A program made the translations under genes and the position numbers. A DNA stretch of 64,000 bases from Polaromonas sp. JS666 (GTDB taxonomy: Bacteria > Pseudomonadota > Gammaproteobacteria > Burkholderiales > Burkholderiaceae_C). Of this stretch, positions 33,854 through 44,535 are shown in pieces; the stretch's first letter is position 1; each line of letters starts with the position of its first letter. The stretch is taken from positions 1,116,001 to 1,180,000 of the forward strand of contig NC_007948.1 of assembly GCF_000013865.1 (NCBI RefSeq), in the 5' to 3' direction. Under the pieces are notes generated by a model. That model made no database searches, was not told the origin of the DNA, and worked only from the letters and a program-made list of their open reading frames with translations.

Positions 33854-35845
33854 TCAGGCGGCACTGAGCCGCGGCGTGGCCCGGCGGCTGGCATGCAGCC
33901 AGGCGCGGCGCAGCACGGCCGGTGACCGGGTTTCTTCCGGAATCAGCAGGTAGCTTTGCGCGCGCAGGGCCGCACCCATACCCACCTGGCTGGTGAGCAC
34001 GGTCATCGGAATCGCCAGCAGCAGGGGCAAGCCCACGGGCAGCAGCCAGACCAGTGCGCCGGCATCGATCATGGCGATGCCGGCAGCCAGCAGGGCAATC
34101 ACCGCGCTCATCGGGGCGAGCTGCGCCAATGCATGCCGCCAGGGCACTGCGGCGGCTTCGCGCGGAGGCGATTTCCATTCCAGCTTCAGGCCTGTCAGCG
34201 CAACCGCCACAAACAGCGAATGCGCCAGCATGCGGATGGGCGCCTGCAGCAGGGCAATGAGGGTTTCCAGCAGCGCGCTGCGCAGCAGGCTGGCCGTGCC
34301 GCCGTACGCCTGCTGCTGGCGGTTGATCAGCACGGCTGCAAGACCGAGGATGCGCGGTAAAAACAGCATGCACAGTGTCCAGGCCCAGAGCGACACGAGT
34401 TCGCCCGGCAGCAGGGCCCAGTCGCTCATCATCGGCGAGCCCGACAGCCACAGCGCCGTTCCCAGCGTCAGGAAGCACAGCCACAGCGGCGCTGACAGGT
34501 AGGCCATGGCGCCGGTGGCAAACATGGAGCGGTGCACCGGGTGGAGGCCGGGCTCGGCAATCAGCCGCGAGTTTTGCAAATTGCCCTGGCACCAGCGGCG
34601 GTCGCGCTGCAATTCGGCCAGCAAATCGGGCGGCTGCTGCTCATAGCTGCCCACCAGGTCGGCCACCAGCCAGACGTGGAAGCCGGCGCGGCGCATCAGC
34701 GCGGCTTCCACGAAGTCATGCGACATGATGCTGCCCGCCATGCCGCCCGTACCCTTGATATGCGCCAGCGCGCAGTGCTGCATGAAGGGGGCGATGCGGA
34801 TGATGGCGTTGTGGCCCCAGTAGTGCGACTCGCCCATCTGCCAGAACTGCATGCCGAGCGTGAAGAGGCGGCCCGTCACGCGCGAGGCGAACTGCTGCGC
34901 ACGCGCATGCAGCGTCACATGGCCGATGGCCTGGGTCGCCGTCTGGATGATGCCGGCCTTGGGGTTGGCTTCCATCAGCTTGACCATAGCGACCAGACAG
35001 TCGCCGCTCATCACGCTGTCGGCATCCAGCACCACCATGTAGCGGTAGTCCTTGCCCCAGCGGCGGCAGAAGTCGGCCACGTTGCCGGCCTTGCGGTCGG
35101 TGCGGCGTTTACGCAGGCGGTAATACACCTCGATCTGCGGCTGCTCGGGGTGGCTGGCCAGCTGGCTGCGCAGGTCTTCCCAGGCGGCCCGCTCGGCCCT
35201 GATGATGGCCGGATGGCTGCTGTCGGACAGCACAAACACGTCGAAGTTTTTCACATGGCCGGTCATCGCCACCGACTCGCAGGTGGCGCGCAGGCCGGCG
35301 AACACGGTGCGCACATCTTCGTTGCAGATCGGCATGATGATGGCCGTGCGCGTGGCCTCATCCAGCGGGTAGTGCTGCACCTTTTTGGCCGACAGGGCCC
35401 GGGCATCTCCGAACAGAGTCACATAAAACCCCATCATGGCCGTCATGAAGCCCGTGACGACCCAGGCCGACAGCAGCGCAAACAGGCTGATCTGGCCATA
35501 CTCCAGCCAGGCGTTGTCATAGTTGGGCTGCATGTCGGCAAAAATCCAGGTGGCCAGCACCGTGCTCACCAGCGTCAGCACCACAAAGATGGCCCGGCGG
35601 CGTTGCGCCGCATGCTGCCAGGGCTCCAGCTTCTCGCGCGGCGACACGCGGTCCGGCCTGCGGGTGGTCAGCCGCACCAGGGGCATCAGCGCGACCGTGC
35701 CCAGGCTGTTCCAGAAGCCACGCCATGGACGCGGCACCATGGAGCCGCGATGGATGGGCGGCGCGGTGACCGAGTTCGGGTGACGCTCTTCACGCAGGGT
35801 GCTGCGGCGGCCGGGCTGGATCAAGGTGTGATGAGGTTGGTCCAT
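33854..35845 (-). CDS. opgH: Osmoregulated periplasmic glucan glucosyltransferase OpgH (MdoH)
   Basis: OpgH uses UDP-glucose to build beta-1,2-glucan backbones and exports them across the inner membrane. The 663-residue protein has membrane segments near 90-150 and a GT2 domain with PICNEDVRTVFAGL, VVLDADSVMSGD and the QRDRRWCQGN motif (QxxRW). Further C-terminal membrane segments follow. It is shorter than the E. coli protein, mainly at the N-terminus and C-terminus. It overlaps the end of opgG by 25 bases, so the two are translationally coupled. Confidence 0.94.
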   Translation of the reverse strand: MDQPHHTLIQPGRRSTLREERHPNSVTAPPIHRGSMVPRPWRGFWNSLGTVALMPLVRLTTRRPDRVSPREKLEPWQHAAQRRRAIFVVLTLVSTVLATWIFADMQPNYDNAWLEYGQISLFALLSAWVVTGFMTAMMGFYVTLFGDARALSAKKVQHYPLDEATRTAIIMPICNEDVRTVFAGLRATCESVAMTGHVKNFDVFVLSDSSHPAIIRAERAAWEDLRSQLASHPEQPQIEVYYRLRKRRTDRKAGNVADFCRRWGKDYRYMVVLDADSVMSGDCLVAMVKLMEANPKAGIIQTATQAIGHVTLHARAQQFASRVTGRLFTLGMQFWQMGESHYWGHNAIIRIAPFMQHCALAHIKGTGGMAGSIMSHDFVEAALMRRAGFHVWLVADLVGSYEQQPPDLLAELQRDRRWCQGNLQNSRLIAEPGLHPVHRSMFATGAMAYLSAPLWLCFLTLGTALWLSGSPMMSDWALLPGELVSLWAWTLCMLFLPRILGLAAVLINRQQQAYGGTASLLRSALLETLIALLQAPIRMLAHSLFVAVALTGLKLEWKSPPREAAAVPWRHALAQLAPMSAVIALLAAGIAMIDAGALVWLLPVGLPLLLAIPMTVLTSQVGMGAALRAQSYLLIPEETRSPAVLRRAWLHASRRATPRLSAA

Positions 35846-37446
35846 GTTTCACTCAGGGTGTTGCTGTTGTGTTGGAGGAAGGCGCGCAGTTCGACCGGCT
35901 GGGCCGGGTTGAGTCGCCGCACGCGCAAGGTCATGCGCCAGGTGCCCGTGGCGGGGTTGCGGTAAGCCAGGCTTTCGAGCACACGGCCGTTGGCACTGGC
36001 GGTGGCAATGGCCCGCACGGCGGCGTTCTCGGGCAAGGCATCGAGCGCCGGGCCCGCAAAATCGATGACGTATTGGACCTGCCCCGTGAGGTCGGTTCCC
36101 GGCTTCGAAAAACCAATGCCGCGGCGCGATTGCGTCACCCAGCCGTTGGGCGGCAGTTGCTGGTTTTTGCCCTGCCAGGCGATCTGCCACGCCAGGTCCA
36201 GGGACTCGCCGGGGGCGGGCATTCTGTCGGGCACCCAGTAGGCCGCCACGTTGTCATGGGTCTCGTCGGGCGTGCCAAACTGCAGGAGTTCCACACGGCC
36301 GGCACCCCAGTCGCCGACCGGTGTCACCCAGGCACTGGGACGGAGTTCGTAACGTGCTTCGGTGTCCTCATAGTTGCTGAATGCGCGGTCGCGCTGCATC
36401 AGGCCGAAGCCCTTGAGGCTTTTCATGCGAAACGAGGTGACCAGCGGCGAGGCCGGGTTCTGCAGCGGACGCCACAGCCATTCCCCCTCTCCGGTCGCAA
36501 TCATCAGGCCGTCGGAGTCGTGTACCTCGGGGCGGAAGTCGCCGGGGCGGGGCTGGTTCTCGCCAAAGAAAAACATGCTGGTCAGCGGTGCCAGCCCCAG
36601 CGTCTTGACCGGCGTTTGCGCCCCCGGCTGCTTGTTGTCCCGCATGAAGATGCGTGCCTGCACCGCGGTGGTGGTCTGCTCACCCGGTGTGATGTCAAAA
36701 CGGTAGGCGCCTGTCATGCGCTGCGAGTCCATCAGCGCGTAAACCGTCAGCCGCTTCGCATCGGCCGCGGGTTTTTCCAGCCAGAAATCGGTGAAGCGCG
36801 GAAATTCCTCCTTGCCACCGCCCACGGTGTCAACCGCCAGGCCACGGGCCGACAGGCCGTAGCGCTGGCCTGTCCCCAGCGCCCTGAAGTAGCTGGCGCC
36901 CTGGAAGACCGCCAGTTCGTCCTTGTACGTGGCCGAGTTCAGGTTGCTGAAAGCGCGCAGCCCGCCATGGCCGAGGTCGCCCCACTTTTCTGGCGACAGG
37001 CTGTTTTTTCCGTAATTGAATTCGGCGGGGCGGTAGGGGACCGGTTTGACGCCTTCGGGCGTGATCTCATGGATGCGAACCGAGGCCACCTCCCTGCCGA
37101 TGTGGAAGAAATTCACTTCATACGGGAGCTTGTCGGCTCGCCAAACCGTACTGGCCGGGTTGAAACGGATGTCGCGGTAACCGTCGTAGTCGAGGTTGGC
37201 GAGTTCGGCCGGCATGGCTTGCGTGGCGGGTTTGAAGGGTGTCTGGGCGCGCTCGCGGGCCAGACCGGCGACATCGTCCAGGCTCCAGGCGCGGGCTTGG
37301 CCCGCGCCCATTGCCAGCAGGCCCAGGCATGCCAGGGCGGTCAGGCGGGCCCGCCAGGCGTTGCCCCGGTGCGAAACAGGGGCTCCCGAAGGAGCTCGGG
37401 AAGGAGCGAAAACTTTGCTGCGACAGAGGCTGAAAAAGGTTTCCAT
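35821..37446 (-). CDS. opgG: Periplasmic glucan biosynthesis protein OpgG (MdoG)
   Basis: OpgG acts in the periplasm on nascent glucans made by OpgH. The 541-residue protein has a long n-region (about 33 residues) before a signal core (LTALACLGLLAMGAGQARA, about 36-54), then the mature domain. That domain includes YRDIRFNPASTVWRADKLP, FFHIGREV, RFTDFWLEKPAADAKRLTVYALMDS and SNYEDTEARYELRPSAWV. The ATG at 37446 is the only good start, yet it lies only a few bases past the expected +1 of the sigma-54 promoter at 37458-37473 and has no clear ribosome site. See findings. Confidence 0.93.
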   Translation of the reverse strand: METFFSLCRSKVFAPSRAPSGAPVSHRGNAWRARLTALACLGLLAMGAGQARAWSLDDVAGLARERAQTPFKPATQAMPAELANLDYDGYRDIRFNPASTVWRADKLPYEVNFFHIGREVASVRIHEITPEGVKPVPYRPAEFNYGKNSLSPEKWGDLGHGGLRAFSNLNSATYKDELAVFQGASYFRALGTGQRYGLSARGLAVDTVGGGKEEFPRFTDFWLEKPAADAKRLTVYALMDSQRMTGAYRFDITPGEQTTTAVQARIFMRDNKQPGAQTPVKTLGLAPLTSMFFFGENQPRPGDFRPEVHDSDGLMIATGEGEWLWRPLQNPASPLVTSFRMKSLKGFGLMQRDRAFSNYEDTEARYELRPSAWVTPVGDWGAGRVELLQFGTPDETHDNVAAYWVPDRMPAPGESLDLAWQIAWQGKNQQLPPNGWVTQSRRGIGFSKPGTDLTGQVQYVIDFAGPALDALPENAAVRAIATASANGRVLESLAYRNPATGTWRMTLRVRRLNPAQPVELRAFLQHNSNTLSETWTNLITP

Positions 37447-37457
37447 CGTCTGACTAG

Positions 37458-37473
37458 GGCAAACCCTGTGCCA
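37458..37473 (-). promoter_or_regulatory. Sigma-54 (-24/-12) promoter upstream of opgG
   Basis: The minus strand reads TGGCACAGGGTTTGCC. It matches TGGCACR-N4-TTGCW at every position but the last. The invariant GG (37472-37471) and GC (37460-37459) are 10 bases apart, the required spacing. A sigma-54 activator gene, glrR, is the next gene upstream, and TGTC-N10-GACA sites lie 95-180 bases away. Confidence 0.75.
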
Positions 37474-37541
37474 GTTCTGAAAACCCCTTTTAAATCAAGC
37501 ACTTGGCCAGAATATCTTTGGGATGGCGGCGCCAGATCCAC

Positions 37542-37567
37542 AAAAGCCGGTCCAAAGCCGCTTTTTT
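37542..37567 (-). terminator. Possible weak terminator after glrR
   Basis: On the minus strand AAAAGCGG and CCGGCTTTT pair around CTTTGGA with one bulge, ending in a short T-run. It would separate the glrKGR transcript from opgGH, consistent with opgG having its own promoter. Confidence 0.4.
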
Positions 37568-37584
37568 GTCGCCTGAGAGCGACA
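37567..37584 (-). promoter_or_regulatory. Perfect GlrR/QseF-type binding site (TGTC-N10-GACA)
   Basis: TGTC (37567-37570), ten bases, GACA (37581-37584). This is the motif established for GlrR (QseF) upstream of glmY/glmZ in enterobacteria. It is about 95 bases upstream of the sigma-54 -24 element, a normal enhancer distance. Confidence 0.7.
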
Positions 37585-37633
37585 GCCCGCTGGGTCTGGA
37601 AGAAAAATCCCTTTGAAATCAGGCCTCCAGGGC

Positions 37634-37651
37634 TGTCGCCAGCCAGCGACT
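37634..37651 (-). promoter_or_regulatory. Second GlrR/QseF-type site (one mismatch)
   Basis: TGTC (37634-37637), ten bases, GACT (37648-37651) on the plus strand; on the minus strand AGTC-N10-GACA. It differs from the consensus at one position. It is 67 bases from the perfect site. Confidence 0.55.
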
Positions 37652-37678
37652 GCCCGGCGGCGCGGCCTGCGCCAGCCG

Positions 37679-39079
<1,401 letters not shown>

Positions 39080-39091
39080 GGCGTCCCTCTT

Positions 39092-39763
39092 TCACGGCGC
39101 CGCAGACCGGCCGCGGTTGGTGGCCGGTGCCGGGGACGATGCGGGCGCAGCCGGGGGGCGGCTTGCCAGGCTGCGTTCAATGGCCTTGAGCGCCTCCAGC
39201 CTTTCATTGGTCTGGTCCAGCTTGCGCTGCACATCGCGCACCTGCTGGTTCTGTTTTTCAAGCTGTTCTTCCAGGCGGCGCTGCTCGCCAAAACGCGAGG
39301 CCAGCAGGCGGGCCAGCGGATGCAGCGCCTGGGCTTCCGCGTCCGCATTGCCGAGCACCCGGGCCAGCAACTCCTGCGCCCGTATCAGGTCAGGCAATTG
39401 ATGAAGCTGGCTCAGGACCAGCGACAGCCGCAACTGGTCGCTCGGGGTGGACGCGTCGCCCAGCCGCGCGACTTCCTGGCCCAGTTCGGCGGGCGGCATC
39501 ACACGGACCCGCTCGGCGTAGGCCAGCACGCGGACGATGGCGTCGGTCTCGGCCGGCGGGGTCGGCTTGGCCACCGTGACGGTCGGGGTGGCGTTGGCGC
39601 GCGCAGCACGATCGCCTGCCGCAGACTGCGCCGCCGTCTGGCCCCCTTGCCTGACATCCTGCCGGGAGGGGCCGGTACTGCAGGCCGCCAGTGCAGCCGC
39701 AGCCGCCAGGGCCAGCAGGCCCGCGTGGATGCGGCGTGTGGAAAAGTCAGGATTTGGAAACAT
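39092..39763 (-). CDS. QseG/GlrG-like lipoprotein
   Basis: The 223-residue protein has a lipoprotein signal ending LAAAAALAACSTG (lipobox Cys at about residue 27). A Pro/Thr-rich region (about 55-75) follows, then a long helical C-terminal half with LEEQLEKQNQQVRDVQRKLD, a likely coiled coil. E. coli QseG is an outer-membrane lipoprotein that tunes the QseE kinase, and the position between glrK and glrR is the same. The ATG at 39763 lies inside the glrK end (17-base overlap), indicating translational coupling. Confidence 0.82.
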   Translation of the reverse strand: MFPNPDFSTRRIHAGLLALAAAAALAACSTGPSRQDVRQGGQTAAQSAAGDRAARANATPTVTVAKPTPPAETDAIVRVLAYAERVRVMPPAELGQEVARLGDASTPSDQLRLSLVLSQLHQLPDLIRAQELLARVLGNADAEAQALHPLARLLASRFGEQRRLEEQLEKQNQQVRDVQRKLDQTNERLEALKAIERSLASRPPAAPASSPAPATNRGRSAAP

Positions 39764-41168
39764 GGGGAAGCTCAATCCGCAAGTGTGCACCAGGTTGGTC
39801 TGGCAGCAGTTCGAGGCGCCCGCCGTGCGCCGCGATGTATTCGTGCACGATGGACAGGCCAATTCCGCTGCCGCGTACCACGTCGGCGGGTTGCCGCTCG
39901 CCGCGAAAGAAGGGCTCGAAAATCCGCTCGCGGTCGGCCGCAGCGACGCCGATGCCCTGGTCGTGAATATCGATGCGGACCCGGCCCGGCAGCGCCACCA
40001 GCTCCAGGCGGATCATGCCCCTGGGCGGTGAGTAGCGGATGGCGTTGGACAGCAGGTTGGCCAGCGCAGTCCCGATTTTCTCGGGGTCCAGCTCCATCCG
40101 GAGCGGCTCACCCACGACGGCCACCGACAGTTCCCGCGCGCGCCATTGCAGGCGCTGCGCGTCGACCTGCTCCTCCATGAGCTGCAGCAGGTCCAACGTC
40201 TGCCTGCGCAACTGGCGCGCTTCGAACGCTGCCGTGTTGAAGCGCAGCAAATCCTCGATCTGTCCCTGCAGCACGCCGGTGTTGTGCTTCAGGATTTGGG
40301 CAATCTCGCGCTGGTCATCGCTCAAGGGACCGGCGACGCCGTCTTCCAGCAGCGACACCCCTTCACGCAGGGAGGCCAGCGGCGTCTTGAGCTCGTGCGA
40401 GATGTGGCGTAAAAAGCGGGACTTGTCGGCATCCAGCTCGACCAGCCGCAGCCGCAGCCAGTTCAGCCGCTGACCCACCAGGGCCAGGTCTGCCGGCCCC
40501 TGGATCGCAATCACCTGGTCCAGCCGGTTTTCACCGAGGCCCACAATGGCATGCTCCAGGCGTTTCAGCGGCAGCGTGAACCAGATGCCAAAAGCCAGCG
40601 CCATGACCACCGCCAGGGCGATGGCCCAGCCCACTTGCTGCGCCAGGCGTTGGCGGCTGGCTTCCAGTCGGCCTTCCAGTAATTTGTTGCGCTGCTGTAT
40701 GGCCTGCTGCACCTGCATCGCGATCGTTGCATTGACCCCCTCCAGCTCGCGAAACTCCTGCGCCAGCTGGCGCTCGCGGTCCAGCGCGGTTGCCGGCGGT
40801 CCAGACATCAGGCTGGCGATGGTCTGCAGGTGGGCGCGCCACTGCCGTGCCTTGACCGCCGGAATGCCATTTCTCACCAGGCTGTCCAGCACAGCTGTCG
40901 ACTCGCGGACCTCGTCATCGAAGCGCTCGCGGAGCACCCGATCGTCCAGTACCACCGATTGCCTGGAGGTGCGTTCCATCGAGACGCTGCGCTCGCCCAG
41001 CGACTGGGCCGCGCTGCCCAGTTCGAGCGCGCGGGCTGCGCTGTCACGGCTTTGCTGCGTGAGATCTTCCAGGGTAAACAGCGCGCGCAGCGACGCGGCG
41101 CCCAGCAAGGCGGCGATCAGCAGGAACGCGATGACAAGCAGTTGCCGAAACGAAAATCGCTGCAGCAT
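39747..41168 (-). CDS. glrK: Sensor histidine kinase GlrK (QseE)
   Basis: The 473-residue kinase has an N-terminal membrane segment (about 9-28), a periplasmic helical domain rich in Arg/Leu/Glu, a second membrane segment (about 175-195) and HAMP. The H-box is FLRHISHELKTPLASLREGVSLL, and the ATPase domain has NLLSNAIRYSPPRG and GSGIGLSIVHEYIA. I use the ATG at 41168; an in-frame TTG at 41189 is less likely. It begins the glrK-qseG-glrR operon, 30 bases after the miaB stop. Confidence 0.92.
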   Translation of the reverse strand: MLQRFSFRQLLVIAFLLIAALLGAASLRALFTLEDLTQQSRDSAARALELGSAAQSLGERSVSMERTSRQSVVLDDRVLRERFDDEVRESTAVLDSLVRNGIPAVKARQWRAHLQTIASLMSGPPATALDRERQLAQEFRELEGVNATIAMQVQQAIQQRNKLLEGRLEASRQRLAQQVGWAIALAVVMALAFGIWFTLPLKRLEHAIVGLGENRLDQVIAIQGPADLALVGQRLNWLRLRLVELDADKSRFLRHISHELKTPLASLREGVSLLEDGVAGPLSDDQREIAQILKHNTGVLQGQIEDLLRFNTAAFEARQLRRQTLDLLQLMEEQVDAQRLQWRARELSVAVVGEPLRMELDPEKIGTALANLLSNAIRYSPPRGMIRLELVALPGRVRIDIHDQGIGVAAADRERIFEPFFRGERQPADVVRGSGIGLSIVHEYIAAHGGRLELLPDQPGAHLRIELPHVSKS

Positions 41169-41198
41169 GTGCGTGGTGTATTGGCGCAACCCGTTGCC

Positions 41199-42542
41199 TC
41201 AGGCCTGCACGGCGACGTCCCGCGTCAGGACTTCGCCGCGCAGCGAGCGCTGTGTCGCCTGTGTGATGGTGATGTCGACCATCTGGCCGATCAGCCGCGG
41301 CTGGCCCTTGAAATTGACCACCCGGTTGCACTCGGTGCGGCCCATCAGCTCGGTCGGGTCCTTGCGCGACGCGCCTTCCACCAGGATGCGCTGCACCGTG
41401 CCCAGGCGACTGGCGCTGATGGCGCGCACGCTGTCGTCAATCGTGGCCTGCAAATGCTGCAGGCGCCTGAGCTTGACCTCGTGCGGCGTATCGTCGTGCA
41501 GGGCGGCCGCGGGCGTGCCCGGCCGCGGGCTGTAGATGAAACTGAAGGAGGTGTCGTAGCCAACATCGTCGATCAGCTTCATCATCTTGTTGAAGTCGTC
41601 TTCGGTTTCGCCAGGAAAGCCCACAATGAAATCGCTGCTCATCGCCAGGTCCGGGCGGATGGCTCGCAGCTTGCGGATGGTGCTTTTGTATTCCATCGCG
41701 GTGTAGCCGCGCTTCATGGCCATCAGTATCCGGTCCGAGCCGTGCTGCACCGGCAGGTGCAGGTGGTTGACCAGCTTGGGCAGCCGGGCATAGGCGTCGA
41801 TCAGGCTTTGCGTGAACTCGTTGGGGTGGCTGGTGACGTAGCGGATGCGCTCGATGCCGGGGATGTCAGACACGTATTCGAGCAGCGTGGCGAAATCGGC
41901 GATCTCGGCCGTGTCACCCATGGGGCCGCGGTAGGCGTTGACGTTTTGCCCCAGCAGCGTCACTTCTTTCACACCCTGGTCGGCTAGGCCGGCCACTTCG
42001 ACCAGCACGTCGTCAAACGGCCGAGAGACCTCTTCGCCGCGCGTGTACGGCACGACGCAGTAGCTGCAGTACTTGGAGCAGCCCTCCATGATGCTGACAA
42101 AGGCGCTGGCACCTTCCACGCGGGCCGGCGGCAGGTGATCGAACTTCTCGATTTCGGGAAAGCTGATGTCGACCTGGGGTTTGTTCAGTCGCGCGCGTTT
42201 GGCCAGCAGGTCCGGCAGGCGATGCAGCGTCTGGGGACCGAACACCACGTCAACATAAGGCGCGCGCTGGATGATGGCCGCGCCTTCCTGGCTGGCCACG
42301 CAACCGCCCACGCCGATGAGCACGCCTTTTTCCTTCAGGTGCTTGACGCGGCCCAGGTCACTGAAGACTTTTTCCTGCGCCTTTTCACGCACCGAGCAGG
42401 TGTTGAACAGGATCAGGTCGGCTTCGTCGACATTCTGGGTGGGCTCGTAGCCCTCTGCCGCATGCAGTACGTCGGACATCTTGTCCGAGTCGTACTCGTT
42501 CATCTGGCACCCGAAGGTTTTGATAAAAACTTTTTTGCTCAT
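41199..42542 (-). CDS. miaB: tRNA-2-methylthio-N6-dimethylallyladenosine synthase MiaB
   Basis: MiaB is a radical-SAM enzyme that methylthiolates i6A37 of tRNAs reading UNN codons. The 447-residue protein has the N-terminal UPF0004 cluster Cys in [26 protein letters not shown] and [11 protein letters not shown]. The radical-SAM cluster is [15 protein letters not shown] (CxxxCxxC), and a C-terminal TRAM domain contains [22 protein letters not shown] repeat lies in its leader, six bases before the ATG. Confidence 0.97.
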
Positions 42543-42547
42543 GATTT

Positions 42548-42600
42548 GCTATATAAGTGATAGCTTTATTCGCCCTTGCATGAAAGGCGAAAGGGCCGAA
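42548..42600 (+). repeat. GCTAT-N6-GATAGC interspersed repeat in the miaB leader
   Basis: The core GCTATATAAGTGATAGC is at 42548-42564. It is followed by a degenerate tail CGAAAGGGCCGAA resembling the GGGCTAGAGGCCAAAA end of copy 1. It begins six bases from the miaB ATG on the opposite strand, so it occupies the miaB ribosome-binding region. Confidence 0.5.
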
Positions 42601-42638
42601 TGGGGCGAAAGGCTTGTCTGGCGAGGGATTTCGCCGGA

Positions 42639-43091
42639 TTACTGCTTGTAGGCCGGCAGCTGTGTGTAAGGCGTCTTGCCGTTGTCGCTGGGTGCCGCGG
42701 CCGTGCCGGTGATGAAGTTGAAAATGGTGTTGGCGGAGCCGGCCCGCTTTTCCTTCGCTTCCTCAGCGGTGAGGATCCAGACCTGCTGCACCTGACCGAT
42801 GTTGTCGCGCAGGTAGTTGACCACCAGCGCCTGGTTGGTCAGCGGGCCCGGAAGCACAAATTGATTGCTGGCGTCGCGTATGCGCGCACCGGCGGCGAGC
42901 CGGTCAGCCTTGCCGTTGATGGATATCTCGGGTACGGCCAGGATCACCATCTCGCCGCGCAGCGCGGCTTTGGGGAACTCCCTGGCCTTGGGTGGGGCGT
43001 CATCTGTCTGGGCGGCAAGGCGCGTGCTGAACAGGCCGGCGGCGGCTGTGATGATCAGGACGGCCATCAGGCGGTGGGTGCAGCGGTTCAT
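42639..43091 (-). CDS. Hypothetical secreted protein, 150 aa
   Basis: The ATG at 43091 gives MNRCTHRLMAVLIITAAAGLFSTRLAAQ, a convincing signal peptide cleaved near residue 26. The mature part (about 124 residues) is strand-rich with LRGEMVILAVPEISINGKADRL, ALVVNYLRDNIGQVQQVWILT and a C-terminal IFNFITG. No catalytic motif is visible. It is probably periplasmic; I do not recognise the family. Confidence 0.75.
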   Translation of the reverse strand: MNRCTHRLMAVLIITAAAGLFSTRLAAQTDDAPPKAREFPKAALRGEMVILAVPEISINGKADRLAAGARIRDASNQFVLPGPLTNQALVVNYLRDNIGQVQQVWILTAEEAKEKRAGSANTIFNFITGTAAAPSDNGKTPYTQLPAYKQ

Positions 43092-43440
43092 GGTATGTGT
43101 CCAGAGGCTGTGAAAAATAAGGGGGAGGCCGGCAGGCGCCTTGGCGGTTGTGACCGATTCATCGGCGAGACCCTGTTTGCGAGGCTTTTGCAGGCGTCTG
43201 CGGTCGGCAGGCAATTCTACCGCACTGTCCGAAAAACTTTATGAATCAACGGTTTAAAGCTCCGACCTGAAGTCAATGCCGCAGATCATTGCCCCAGATA
43301 TATCCGTGGCGGGGCCCATTTCCGAGGCGAGTCTTTTCACATGGTTGGACACTGCATGGTTGCGAGCTCTGACGTTGACTCTGCTTCCTGCAACCATCGA
43401 CCTGGGCCAGAGGAGCCGTTCCCTGCGCCGCCAGCTGGCC
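43092..43440. other. Intergenic region between the secreted protein gene and the tRNA
   Basis: About 350 bases hold no gene I can support. The leader and promoter of the secreted protein should lie at 43092-43200, but no strong -35/-10 pair stands out. Open frames here are short and without family character. Confidence 0.5.
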
Positions 43441-43476
43441 AAAGAAAAAGGCGGGCCGATCATTGATCGGCCCGCC
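43441..43476 (-). terminator. Rho-independent terminator of the tRNA gene
   Basis: GGCGGGCCGATC (43450-43461) and GATCGGCCCGCC (43465-43476) form a perfect 12-bp stem with loop ATT. On the minus strand it is followed by CTTTTTCTTT. It lies 12 bases past the tRNA CCA end. Confidence 0.9.
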
Positions 43477-43488
43477 TTCCTGGGTGTT

Positions 43489-43565
43489 TGGTGGTGATAG
43501 GTGGACTTGAACCACCGACATCAGCATTATGAATGCTGCGCTCTAACCAACTGAGCTATATCACC
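43489..43565 (-). tRNA. tRNA with CAU anticodon, most likely elongator tRNA-Met
   Basis: On the minus strand the 77-base gene folds as a cloverleaf. The acceptor GGTGATA pairs with TATCACC, the D-arm is GCTCAGTTGGTTAGAGC, the anticodon arm GCAGCATTCATAATGCTG has anticodon CAT, and the T-arm is GGTGGTTCAAGTCCACC. The 3-prime ACCA is encoded. CAU could also be tRNA-Ile2 after lysidine modification, but the overall form suits elongator Met. Confidence 0.93.
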
Positions 43566-43576
43566 GCGCGACCGAT

Positions 43577-43582
43577 ATTATA
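43577..43582 (-). promoter_or_regulatory. -10 box of the tRNA promoter
   Basis: A perfect TATAAT on the minus strand ends 11 bases before the tRNA 5-prime end, so the transcript has a very short leader. No good -35 is visible, and the region runs into the end of the enoyl-CoA hydratase gene. Confidence 0.6.
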
Positions 43583-43602
43583 GCCGCTTGAAAAGGCCGG
43601 TA

Positions 43603-44391
43603 TCAGCGATGGCTGAACACGGGCTTGCGTTTGTTCAAAAAGGCGTCCATGCCTTCTTTTTGGTCATCGGTGGCGAAGGTCGCGTGGAAAAGCCGTCGCT
43701 CAAACATCACGCCGTCACTGAGCCCGCTTTCAAAGGCGCGGTTGATCGCCTCCTTGGCGGCCATGAGGGAAATCGGGCCATAACTGCAAATCATCAGAGC
43801 CGCCCCTAACGCCTCATCCATCAGTTTGTCCAGCGGCACTACCCGGCTGACCAGGCCGGCGCGTTCTGCCTCGGCGGCGTCCATCATGCGTCCTGTCAGG
43901 GTCATGTCCATCGCCTTGGCCTTGCCGACCGCCCGCGGCAGGCGCTGCGTACCGCCGGCACCGGGGATGATGCCCAGCTTGATTTCGGGCTGGCCGAATT
44001 TCGCGTTGTCGGCGGCAATGATGAAGTCGCACATCATGGCCAGCTCGCAACCGCCGCCCAGCGCAAAACCGCTCACGGCGGCAATCACCGGCTTGCGAAC
44101 GCCGCGGATCTGCTCCCAGTTGCGGGTGATGAAATCGTTGTTGTAGACGTCGGCAAAGCCGTAGTTCGCCATGACGCTGATGTCGGCGCCGGCTGCAAAG
44201 GCCTTGTCACTGCCGGTCAGGATGATGCAGCCCACGCTGTTGTCCGCATCAAAGCCCTTGAGTGCGCTTCCCAGTTCATCCATGAGCTGGTCATTGAGCG
44301 CGTTGAGCTGCTTGGGCCGGTTCAGGGTGATGATGCCCACCTTGCGCGTGTCGGGGCCCTGGGTAGAGGTCACAATCGTTTCGTAGCTCAT
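43603..44391 (-). CDS. Enoyl-CoA hydratase
   Basis: The 262-residue crotonase-family protein hydrates trans-2-enoyl-CoA. It has [18 protein letters not shown], the oxyanion-hole segments KAFAAGADI and [13 protein letters not shown], and [25 protein letters not shown]. The two catalytic Glu residues are present, in GGCELA and QPEIKLG. It resembles PaaF/short-chain enoyl-CoA hydratases. No other beta-oxidation gene is adjacent, so the pathway is open. Confidence 0.9.
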   Translation of the reverse strand: MSYETIVTSTQGPDTRKVGIITLNRPKQLNALNDQLMDELGSALKGFDADNSVGCIILTGSDKAFAAGADISVMANYGFADVYNNDFITRNWEQIRGVRKPVIAAVSGFALGGGCELAMMCDFIIAADNAKFGQPEIKLGIIPGAGGTQRLPRAVGKAKAMDMTLTGRMMDAAEAERAGLVSRVVPLDKLMDEALGAALMICSYGPISLMAAKEAINRAFESGLSDGVMFERRLFHATFATDDQKEGMDAFLNKRKPVFSHR

Positions 44392-44535
44392 GGAAAGTCC
44401 TTCTTTGTTACCGATTTATCATGCCACGTTCCAGCCGGTTTTCGGCGTCATGCGAGCTTCCCGACAGCGGTGCGGGCGGGACACGCGCTCCCTCGACATG
44501 GCGCCTCGCCAACCTGCGTCCACAGCGCCAGGCGT

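Noticed and set aside
34532..35965. A 477-codon open frame on the plus strand opposite opgH
   Set aside because: Shadow of opgH, which carries glycosyltransferase motifs.
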